Shown piece by piece: positions 1 to 6,293 of a stretch of DNA of 19,239 nucleotides (the first letter of the stretch is position 1; each line of letters opens with the position of its first letter). The position numbers were made by a program, and so were the translations under genes. Source of the DNA: DAIDKA01 sp035943195 (lineage in GTDB: Bacteria; Pseudomonadota; Gammaproteobacteria; Steroidobacterales; Steroidobacteraceae); the NCBI GenBank assembly GCA_035943195.1, contig DASZCK010000050.1:1-19239 (forward strand), in the 5' to 3' direction. The notes beneath the pieces are model-generated. The model was not told the DNA's origin. It searched no databases and saw only the letters and a list, made by a program, of their open reading frames with translations.

Positions 1-907
1 GCAATACTCCAACGCGTTCGTGCGCGGCGGCCTGGTATTGGCGGCAGATGAGCGCAGCGAACGCCGCCGCGCCACCCGGTTCTGTCACGATCCTTACAGA
101 ATCCCACAGCATCTGTTGCGCGGCTCGAATCGAGTCGTCCGAGACCAGCACAACACGTTCAACCTGAGTCTGGGCGATGGGAAACATCAGTGCGCCAACC
201 TGCTTGGGCGCAAGCGAATCGGCAGCAATGCCGCCGGCCTCCGCTTCAACCGGCCGTCCCATCTGCAAGGCGCGTGTGAGAGTTGGCGCTGACTCCGGCT
301 CGACTCCGATGAGGCGTATACGCCGGCCATACCACGCAGCGATTCCGCCAAGCAGGCCACCGCCACCGACGGCGACCAGCAGCGTGTCGAGATCGGGCAC
401 CTGCTCTTCGTATTCAAGGCCCACCGTACCTTGTCCCAACAAGGTTTCGAACTGATCGAAGGCATGAACCTGCAGCGCGCCGGAACTCCCAGCCCAGTCC
501 TGGCTTGCGGCAAGTGCATCCGCGTAGCGCTCGCCCGTCACGACGAGTTCGGCACCGCACTCGCGAATGCGCGCGAGCTTGGCCGCAGATGCCACACTGG
601 GTACGAAAATCCTGGCCGGCTTGGCCAGGCGCCTGGCGGCGTAGGCCACCGCGACGCCGTGATTGCCGCCCGATGCCGCAACCACGCCAACCGGCGGCAC
701 CTCCCGCAGCAGCAGATTGGCAAATGCCCCACGCGCCTTGAATGAGCCCGCGTGCTGCAGCAGTTCCAGCTTGAGTGACACGCGACAGCCGCCCAGGCCA
801 AAATCACCGCCATCGATTTCAATCACCGGTGTGCGGCGAATGAACGGTCGGATGATGCCGTAGGTCCTCGCTATGCCGGCGCGGTCCAAAGGGAATGGAG
901 TCGACAA
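1..907 (-). CDS. Threonine/serine dehydratase-like PLP enzyme, partial
   Basis: Fold-type II PLP enzyme. Translating the minus strand from a TTG at 907 gives about 302 residues that run off the left edge without a stop. The family motifs are in order. GSFKARGA is near residues 54-61, with Lys57 the expected Schiff-base lysine. ASGGNHGVAVAYAA follows, then the glycine-rich phosphate-binding loop GGGGLLGG, then EPGGAAAFAAL near the end of what is visible. This is the pattern of threonine deaminases and serine racemase-like enzymes, which dehydrate Thr or Ser to a 2-oxoacid and ammonia; the exact substrate cannot be read. The TTG start (N-terminus MSTPFPLDRAG) is inferred: the next in-frame codons upstream reach a TGA within 12 nt, no clear ribosome binding site is seen, and a second TTG lies six codons in. 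The gene is divergent from an ArsR regulator and a PLP decarboxylase-like gene, which suggests a joint amino-acid catabolic role. Confidence 0.88.
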   Translation of the reverse strand, partial: MSTPFPLDRAGIARTYGIIRPFIRRTPVIEIDGGDFGLGGCRVSLKLELLQHAGSFKARGAFANLLLREVPPVGVVAASGGNHGVAVAYAARRLAKPARIFVPSVASAAKLARIRECGAELVVTGERYADALAASQDWAGSSGALQVHAFDQFETLLGQGTVGLEYEEQVPDLDTLLVAVGGGGLLGGIAAWYGRRIRLIGVEPESAPTLTRALQMGRPVEAEAGGIAADSLAPKQVGALMFPIAQTQVERVVLVSDDSIRAAQQMLWDSVRIVTEPGGAAAFAALICRQYQAAAHERVGVL

Positions 908-921
908 GGTGAATATTCACC
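908..921. promoter_or_regulatory. 14-bp perfect palindrome, candidate ArsR operator
   Basis: GGTGAATATTCACC is its own reverse complement over all 14 bases. It lies in the short divergent region between the dehydratase and the ArsR-type gene, directly before the inferred TTG start of the dehydratase. ArsR-family dimers commonly bind AT-centred inverted repeats near their own promoter, so this is the natural operator candidate. Binding here would block the dehydratase leader and sit 50 nt upstream of the regulator's ATG. That is inference; no binding data exist for this protein. Confidence 0.55.
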
Positions 922-970
922 ACTTCGGTGTTTGCCTAAACTATACTTAGCCATATGCCTAATCGTCAAC

Positions 971-1273
971 ATGAATACTGATCGCCTGCTGCGCGCCCTC
1001 GCCAATCGCAGCAGGCTGCAGATCCTGCAGTGGCTGCGCTCACCGCAGAGCTACTTTCCGCCGCAGGTTTATGGCGACCTGGTCAAGGATGGGGTGTGCG
1101 GTATCCTGATTGCGCAAAAACTGAAAGTCAGTCACCCGACCGTGAGCGAGCACCTGAAGATTCTGTCCCAGGCGGGTCTGATCCGGGGCAAGCGCATCAA
1201 ACAGTGGACGTTTTATCGGCGCGACGAGCGCAGCATCAGCAATCTCAAAGCAAAGGTTCTGGCACAAATCTGA
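971..1273 (+). CDS. ArsR-family winged-helix regulator
   Basis: A 100-residue protein starting MNTDRLLRALANRSRLQILQ. It has the classic ArsR/SmtB layout: an N-terminal helix with 'ALANRSRLQILQWL', then a recognition region IAQKLKVSHPTVSEHLKIL, then 'QAGLIRGKRIKQWTFYRRDE' for the wing. The length is usual for the family. The ELCVC-type cysteine pair of metal-sensing ArsR proteins is absent; the equivalent stretch reads DGVCGILIA with one Cys, so a metal ligand set is not evident and the inducer may be organic. The ATG at 971 was chosen over an in-frame TTG at 932, which would add a hydrophobic non-family tail (PKLYLAICLIVN). No good ribosome binding site precedes the ATG, so the message may be leaderless or nearly so. 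The next gene begins 31 nt downstream on the same strand, so the regulator probably heads a two-gene or longer transcript and controls the divergent dehydratase. Confidence 0.88.
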   Translation: MNTDRLLRALANRSRLQILQWLRSPQSYFPPQVYGDLVKDGVCGILIAQKLKVSHPTVSEHLKILSQAGLIRGKRIKQWTFYRRDERSISNLKAKVLAQI

Positions 1274-1304
1274 ACTTCGCGGGAGACATGGGGGGAGAAC
1301 TGCA

Positions 1305-2756
1305 GTGGCTGCTCAGAATCACGACCCGACAGACTTCAGTGAAGCACTGCAGGCGGCAGCGGCCTGCGCCATGGAATATCTGTCAAAACTGGCTGTGGAT
1401 CCGGTCGGCGCCAGAACGGAGGCAGCGGTCCTGCGCCAACGGCTTGCCAAACCTCTCGCCCGCCTTGGTCTTCCGGCCGAGCAGGTGATCCGTGACCTCG
1501 TGGCGGATGTCGACGGCGGCTTGCATGGCGTCGCCGGCGGACGCTTTTTCGCCTGGGTGATCGGCGGCGCCGTGCCCGCCGCGCTTGCGGCCGACTGGCT
1601 GACATCCGCGTGGGATCAGAACGCCCACAACTACGGTACCGCACCCGCCGCCGCGATCGCCGAGGAGGCGGCCGGCGCATGGCTCAGGGAGCTCTTCGGC
1701 TTGCCGCCGCGCAGCTCCTTCGCACTGGTGACGGGTTGCCAGATGGCCCACTTCACCTGCATGGCGGCAGCCCGCCATGCGCTGCTGGCGCAGCGTGGAT
1801 GGGATGTCGAAGCCAATGGTCTCGCCGGCGGACCACGTCTGCGCGTGGTGGCGAGCGACCTGGTTCACGGTTCGATCGACCGCGCCCTGAGCATGGTGGG
1901 AATTGGCAAGGCCAACCTTGTGAGGTTGCCCACCGATGAGCAGGGACGGCTACGCAGCGCTGCTCTCGAGGCAACGCTCGCGGCGCAGCCCGAGACACCG
2001 ACCATCGTGGTGTTGCTGGCCGGGGATCTCAATATGGGTGCCTTCGACCCATTTGAAATCCTGATCCCCATCGCGAGACGCTTCAGAGCCTGGGTCCATG
2101 TCGACGGCGCGTTTGGCCTCTGGGCGGCTGCCACTCCGACTCACCGTCACCGCCTGGCCGGTGTTGCCGCGGCAGACTCCTGGGCGACGGATGGCCACAA
2201 GTGGCTCAATGTTCCCTATGATTGCGGCTACGCCTTCGTTGCGGATCCGCGCGCCCATAGCGACGCGTTGGCGCATCGGGCAACCTATATTTCGTATTCC
2301 TCGGAGGCGCGGGACCAGGCTGATTGGAATCCGGAATGGTCGCGTCGGGCCCGCGGGTTCGCGAGCTATGCTGCCATCCGACAGCTGGGGAGCGACGGCA
2401 TCGCAGCCTTGATCGACCGCTGCTGCGAACATGCCCACGCCCTGGCAACCGGTATTGGTCGCCTGGCCGGCGCCGAACTCCTGTGGGAGCCGACCATTAA
2501 CCAGGGCCTGGTACGTTTTTTGGACCCGAAGCCCGGCGCAGCGCTAGAGGATCATGACCGAAGAACCGATGCTGTCATCAAGGCGATCAACACTCGTGGC
2601 GAAGCCTTCTTCAGCGGCACGACCTGGCGCGGCCAGCGCGCCATGCGTATCAGCGTCTGTAACTGGCAAACCAGCGCAGCGGATATCGAGCGAGCCGTGC
2701 GAAGCGTTGCGGATGTCATCTGCTCGAGCGAGAAATCCATTGATAACCCCAACTAG
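1305..2756 (+). CDS. Group II PLP-dependent decarboxylase-like protein
   Basis: A 483-residue fold-type I PLP enzyme of the aromatic-amino-acid/glutamate decarboxylase superfamily (Pyridoxal_deC type). Motifs seen: TGCQMAHFTCMAAARH near 143-158, where relatives usually read TGATMANFTAL; SDLVHGSIDRAL with His188, expected to stack on the cofactor; WVHVDGAFGLWA with Asp267, expected to pair with the pyridine nitrogen; and DSWATDGHKWLNVPYDCG with Lys299 as the Schiff-base lysine. Many such proteins are labelled 'aspartate aminotransferase family', but the motif set is that of decarboxylases. The substrate is not predictable. The GTG start is supported by GGGGGAG at 1291-1297, seven bases upstream. 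No signal peptide is seen, so it is cytoplasmic. It follows the ArsR gene by 31 nt, and its last 17 nt overlap the start chosen for the esterase gene. Confidence 0.85.
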   Translation: MAAQNHDPTDFSEALQAAAACAMEYLSKLAVDPVGARTEAAVLRQRLAKPLARLGLPAEQVIRDLVADVDGGLHGVAGGRFFAWVIGGAVPAALAADWLTSAWDQNAHNYGTAPAAAIAEEAAGAWLRELFGLPPRSSFALVTGCQMAHFTCMAAARHALLAQRGWDVEANGLAGGPRLRVVASDLVHGSIDRALSMVGIGKANLVRLPTDEQGRLRSAALEATLAAQPETPTIVVLLAGDLNMGAFDPFEILIPIARRFRAWVHVDGAFGLWAAATPTHRHRLAGVAAADSWATDGHKWLNVPYDCGYAFVADPRAHSDALAHRATYISYSSEARDQADWNPEWSRRARGFASYAAIRQLGSDGIAALIDRCCEHAHALATGIGRLAGAELLWEPTINQGLVRFLDPKPGAALEDHDRRTDAVIKAINTRGEAFFSGTTWRGQRAMRISVCNWQTSAADIERAVRSVADVICSSEKSIDNPN

Positions 2757-4179
2757 AATTCTCCGTGGACTGTGGGTCCTGTTGCCGATGGCATCGGCCA
2801 CGGCCGTGGCGCAGTCAGGTTCCGGTGCGCCACCGCCCCTGCCGCCACCGGCGGTCACGTGGACCCAGGCGCAGGACCAGCAGAACATGCTGGAGCAGCT
2901 CGGCATCAAAGCGTTGCGGCCCGGCGCCAGCGGCAACGAGAGTGATCCGAATCATTCCAACTACGATGAATCGAAGGCCAATCCGTGGCCGGATTATCCC
3001 GACGCCCTCACCTTGAAGAACGGGCAGAAGGTGACCAGCGCCCGGATCTGGCGTCAGCAGCGGCGCCCCCAGATCGTCGAGGACTTCGACCGGGAGGTAT
3101 ACGGCCGGGTTCCCCGCCGCGTCCCCAAGGTGACCTGGACAGTGAAGCTGCTCGACCATGAATTCGTGGGCGGGGTCCCGGTGATTGCCCGACAATTGAT
3201 CGGACACGTGGATGATTCGGGCTATCCCCTGATCGATGTGAATATCGACATGGTGCTGGTTACCCCGGCCAACGCGCGAGGACCGGTGCCCATCCTGATG
3301 ATGTTCGGTCGTCCCGCCCTGCCCTCTGCGGCGCAGGCTGCGCCGAATGGGCCGGGTAGGCCGGGTGTGAATGGCAGCTCCAACGATCCTCCTGCCACGC
3401 AGCAGCTCATTGCCGATGGCTGGGGTTATGCAACGCTCAACCCAACCAGCGTCCAGGCAGACAACGGTGCCGGGCTGACACGCGGAATCATTGGCCTCGT
3501 GAACCATGGACAACCACGCAAGCCCGAGGACTGGGGCGCACTGCGGGCCTGGGCGTGGGGTGCAAGCCGTGGTCTGGATTACCTGGACACCGTCCCGGCA
3601 GTTGATGCGAAACATGTGGGGATCGAGGGCGTATCGCGCTACGGAAAGGCAGCCCTGGTGACGGAGGCCTATGACCAGCGCTTCTACATGGGACTGATCG
3701 GCTCATCGGGTGAAGGCGGCGTGAAACCCAGCCGCCGCAACTGGGGCGAACAGCTCGAGAACCTGACGGGTGGCGGTTATTACTGGATGGCGGGCAACTT
3801 CATGAAATACGGTGCCCGCGATGCAGTGTTTGGCTCGCGGAATGCGGGGGATTTGCCGGTGGAATCTCCGGAACTGATCGCCTTGTGCGCGCCACGGCTG
3901 GTGTTTGTGAGCTATGGCATTCCTGAACTCGGGGACGCCAAATGGCTGGACCACCAGGGAAGCTATATGGCTACGGTCGCCGCGCAACCGGTGTTCGCAT
4001 TGCTCGGGGCGAAGACCCTCGGTGTCTCGAGCGACTATCACCATGCGCAGATGCCGCCCGTGAATGTCGGGCTCCTCGACGGTCAGATTGCCTGGCGGCA
4101 GCACGACGGTGGCCACACCGACCGCCCCAACGTAAAGTACTTCATCGCCTGGGCGGACCGCTTCATGGGTCGCCGCTAG
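2740..4179 (+). CDS. Secreted CE15-type glucuronoyl esterase
   Basis: Alpha/beta hydrolase of carbohydrate esterase family 15, which cleaves 4-O-methyl-glucuronoyl esters joining xylan to lignin. From TTG 2740 it is 479 residues. The start ITPTRILRGLWVLLPMASATAVAQ is a basic-then-hydrophobic signal peptide, so export to the periplasm or beyond is expected. The family signature G-x-S-R-x-G-K appears as GVSRYGKAAL with candidate nucleophile Ser299. The acid is probably Glu325 in GSSGEGG and the base His459 in HDGGHTDRP; these two are assigned by motif only. APRLVFVSYG and WLDHQGSYMA follow the usual C-terminal layout. An ATG at 2554 also lies in frame, but it would add 62 Arg/Ser/Ala-rich residues entirely inside the decarboxylase gene and bury the signal peptide. 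The ribosome binding site before 2740 is weak, so coupling to the upstream gene is likely. The stop overlaps that of the convergent GH35 gene through CTAG. Confidence 0.84.
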   Translation: MITPTRILRGLWVLLPMASATAVAQSGSGAPPPLPPPAVTWTQAQDQQNMLEQLGIKALRPGASGNESDPNHSNYDESKANPWPDYPDALTLKNGQKVTSARIWRQQRRPQIVEDFDREVYGRVPRRVPKVTWTVKLLDHEFVGGVPVIARQLIGHVDDSGYPLIDVNIDMVLVTPANARGPVPILMMFGRPALPSAAQAAPNGPGRPGVNGSSNDPPATQQLIADGWGYATLNPTSVQADNGAGLTRGIIGLVNHGQPRKPEDWGALRAWAWGASRGLDYLDTVPAVDAKHVGIEGVSRYGKAALVTEAYDQRFYMGLIGSSGEGGVKPSRRNWGEQLENLTGGGYYWMAGNFMKYGARDAVFGSRNAGDLPVESPELIALCAPRLVFVSYGIPELGDAKWLDHQGSYMATVAAQPVFALLGAKTLGVSSDYHHAQMPPVNVGLLDGQIAWRQHDGGHTDRPNVKYFIAWADRFMGRR

Positions 4180-5879
4180 CGATAGCGGTACAGCCGCACT
4201 TTGTAGATTCGTCCCTGCGCCAGATCCGCCGCGCGGATTCGCAGTGCCTGTCCCTGGGAGCTCTCATCGCCATTGAGCCGGCGTCCCACCGTCCAGGTGC
4301 CGTTCTCATAAAATTCCTCGTCGATACTCTCGATGCCGACGATGGGCGGGCCCGGGCTATCAGCCGTGAAGGTGATCTGCGCATCCCCGCTGCCAGCCAC
4401 CACAAACTCCGACGGCGCCGTTTTGATGAACAGCGCGCTCATTCTGGTGCCCGCGCCGCCTGCAGCAGCTGCCGGCGTAAGAGTCGCGGTGTACTCGCCG
4501 AGCGTCAGGCGCGCCGCGCGCTGGGCGGGACCCTCGAGCAGCGCGGCATCGACACCGCCGGTGCGCTGCTTTTCGAGTATCAGCGGCGCAAGCTTCGACA
4601 ACACGCCGTAGGCGGCGCCCAAAGCGGCGCCGTCCGGATGTTCTCCCGGGTTCGTTATCCCGGCCAGGTCGAGCGGCGCGTTGTCCTGATCATCAATACC
4701 GAAGGCCGAGAAGCCGATAGCCGCCAGATGTCCATAGGCGTAGAGGGCGTTGGCCGCGCCGGTCGTGCCGCCCTGTGCCTCGGGAATGAAGAGCGGGTTG
4801 CCCGGTCGCGCGTACCAACCCGCCCACTGGGAGAACTCATTGAAGTAGATGTCCGGTGCCAGGAAATCAAGGCTCGGGGCAGTCGCCTGCCAGACGTCCA
4901 TCGAATGCGGCAGCGGGCCGCCGCTGTTGTACTGGCCGGGCAGGTAGTTCGGTCGGATGAGCGCCGCATTGGCGTACATTGGCAACGGGTATTGTGCTTT
5001 GCCGGCAGCCGCGAGGTGTCCAATGTAGGTGGCGTACTGCCAGGCCATGAACAGATCATCGGTCAGCGCCCCATGACCGAACAGTTCTTGCCAGGTGCCG
5101 GCTGACTTCGCGCCGTTATCCTCCCAGGCTGCACGAAATTGTGGTTCGAGCTGCGCACGATGCAACTGCATGAAGTGCACCAGGGCCGGCGGGACAGCGG
5201 CCGCAAAGGCCGTCTCTGCCGCTGCAGAATGGTCCCGGGATTCAGGGATCACGCCCACTTCATTCTCCACCTGCACCATGAGCACCGTGTGGGTGGCCGC
5301 ATCCGACTCACGCAGATGGCGCATCAGTTGCGTGAAAGCCCGCGCGTCGGCATCCCTTACTTCGGCGCTGAACGGTGAAAGTCGTTCGGTACTGCGCCCG
5401 TCGCGCGTCAGGACCCGCGCAAACCGCTGCGTATTGGTCTTGACCCAAGCCGGCACATAGGTCGAATAAGTATTCTTCCAGGCGCCGAACCACAGCAGGA
5501 CGAGTTTCAGATGATTGTTGCGCGCTCCCGCGAGGAGAGCATCGACATTGCCGAAGTCGAAGCGGTTCTCCTGCGGCTCAATCGTCTCCCAGGCAATCGG
5601 TGCAAGCACGGTATTCAGGTGCAGTGCTGCAAGATGCGGCCAGACCGCTTGCATATAGCGCGTACTGGAGGAACTGGAGTTGTGCAGCTCGCCCGCGAGC
5701 ATGAGGTAGGGTTGGCCGTCGACCACGAGTTGCACCGCCCCACCACGCTTTTCCAGATGTGGCAACGGCGTTTCAGGTTGCGGCGCGGGCGCGCCGAAGG
5801 TGGCTGCCGCGCACGTCCAGGCCATCACTGTCAGCAACGCCAGAATGCGCCGCGGACGAATCACCCCCCTCATTTGCAT
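4176..5879 (-). CDS. Secreted GH35-type beta-galactosidase (DUF5597-like C-terminus)
   Basis: Glycoside hydrolase resembling GH35 beta-galactosidases with a DUF5597-type C-terminal region; 567 residues from the chosen start. The N-terminus MQMRGVIRPRRILALLTVMAW followed by TCAAATFGAPAP is a Sec signal peptide, so the enzyme is exported. The TIM barrel shows ELHNSSSSSTRYM, APIAWETIEPQENRFDF and VLLWFGAWKN. VQVENEVG gives Glu207 as the likely acid/base, and LFIPEAQGG gives Glu367 as the likely nucleophile. The C-terminus is beta-rich and ends in YKVRLYRYR. Reading continues in frame to an ATG at 5993, but that would put 38 Arg-rich residues before the signal peptide. Choice between ATG 5879 and ATG 5873 is open, since neither has a clear ribosome binding site. 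It converges on the CE15 esterase, and both probably act on hemicellulose side chains. Substrate beyond a beta-galactoside-like sugar is unknown. Confidence 0.85.
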   Translation of the reverse strand: MQMRGVIRPRRILALLTVMAWTCAAATFGAPAPQPETPLPHLEKRGGAVQLVVDGQPYLMLAGELHNSSSSSTRYMQAVWPHLAALHLNTVLAPIAWETIEPQENRFDFGNVDALLAGARNNHLKLVLLWFGAWKNTYSTYVPAWVKTNTQRFARVLTRDGRSTERLSPFSAEVRDADARAFTQLMRHLRESDAATHTVLMVQVENEVGVIPESRDHSAAAETAFAAAVPPALVHFMQLHRAQLEPQFRAAWEDNGAKSAGTWQELFGHGALTDDLFMAWQYATYIGHLAAAGKAQYPLPMYANAALIRPNYLPGQYNSGGPLPHSMDVWQATAPSLDFLAPDIYFNEFSQWAGWYARPGNPLFIPEAQGGTTGAANALYAYGHLAAIGFSAFGIDDQDNAPLDLAGITNPGEHPDGAALGAAYGVLSKLAPLILEKQRTGGVDAALLEGPAQRAARLTLGEYTATLTPAAAAGGAGTRMSALFIKTAPSEFVVAGSGDAQITFTADSPGPPIVGIESIDEEFYENGTWTVGRRLNGDESSQGQALRIRAADLAQGRIYKVRLYRYR

Positions 5880-5949
5880 GGCGGGAAGTTTGTCGTGACT
5901 GCGCCTGGTTTGCCATCCCGGCCGGCGCGGACCCAGTTTTCTGCATTTC

Positions 5950-5965
5950 TGCCCGATTTCGGGCA
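5950..5965. promoter_or_regulatory. Inverted repeat TGCCCGA-TT-TCGGGCA in divergent region
   Basis: Seven-base arms with perfect complementarity separated by TT, in the 130-bp gap between the GH35 gene (minus) and the small gene leading the glmS operon (plus). No T-run follows on either strand, so it is unlikely to be an intrinsic terminator. Its size and position suit a dimeric repressor or activator site controlling either promoter. No regulator gene is next to it, so the protein that might bind is unknown. Nothing else in 5880-6009 stands out. Confidence 0.4.
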
Positions 5966-6009
5966 AAATATGACGTTCTAACCTCCTACTCAAGGCACAC
6001 TGAGCCTAC

Positions 6010-6282
6010 ATGGCGGATCCGGACGAGCTTCAGGAGCTGATTGCCTACCTGGTGCGGACCAGTCGACTTTCGGCTCCGGAAGTCCAGCGGGTGGTCGCGG
6101 AGGTTCTGAATTTCCTCCATGAAACCCCGGAGGCCTTCGTGCGCCGACGCCATCTGGCACTGCAGGCCGAAGGACTGTCGAACACTGCCATCTACCTGCA
6201 GCTGGCGACGGAATTGTCGGTCTGGCGCTTTCGGGCGCCGCCGTACAGCGCCCGGCAGATTCGTCGAATCATCTACGGATAA
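6010..6282 (+). CDS. Small conserved-looking hypothetical protein upstream of glmS
   Basis: A 90-residue protein starting MADPDELQELIAYLVRTSRL. I do not recognise a named family. It looks largely helical, with amphipathic stretches around 5-17 and 21-36 (SAPEVQRVVAEVLNFL). A basic segment, VRRRHLALQAEGLSNTAIYL, reads like a helix-turn-helix element, and the C-terminus ARQIRRIIYG is basic. No signal peptide or membrane segment is seen, so it is cytoplasmic. It ends 11 nt before glmS and shares its strand, so the two are almost certainly co-transcribed. A DNA- or RNA-binding role connected with amino-sugar supply is possible, but this is inference from position and charge. The ATG is preceded by only a weak GAG-type ribosome binding site. 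Codon pattern and GC content match the neighbours, which supports a real gene. Confidence 0.72.
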   Translation: MADPDELQELIAYLVRTSRLSAPEVQRVVAEVLNFLHETPEAFVRRRHLALQAEGLSNTAIYLQLATELSVWRFRAPPYSARQIRRIIYG

Positions 6283-6293
6283 GCGAGAGTCGT

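Noticed and set aside
932..970. TTG 932 as start of the ArsR gene
   Set aside because: Adds 13 residues foreign to the family and runs through the likely promoter.
2554..2739. N-terminal extension of the esterase from ATG 2554
   Set aside because: It lies wholly inside the decarboxylase gene in another frame, is low-complexity Arg/Ser/Ala, and would place the signal peptide internally.
3942..5105. Long plus-strand ORF opposite the GH35 gene
   Set aside because: Arg/Ala-rich, no recognisable motifs; antisense shadow of a gene with clear catalytic motifs.
5880..5993. N-terminal extension of the GH35 gene from ATG 5993
   Set aside because: Adds 38 Arg-rich residues before a clear signal peptide and has no ribosome binding site support.
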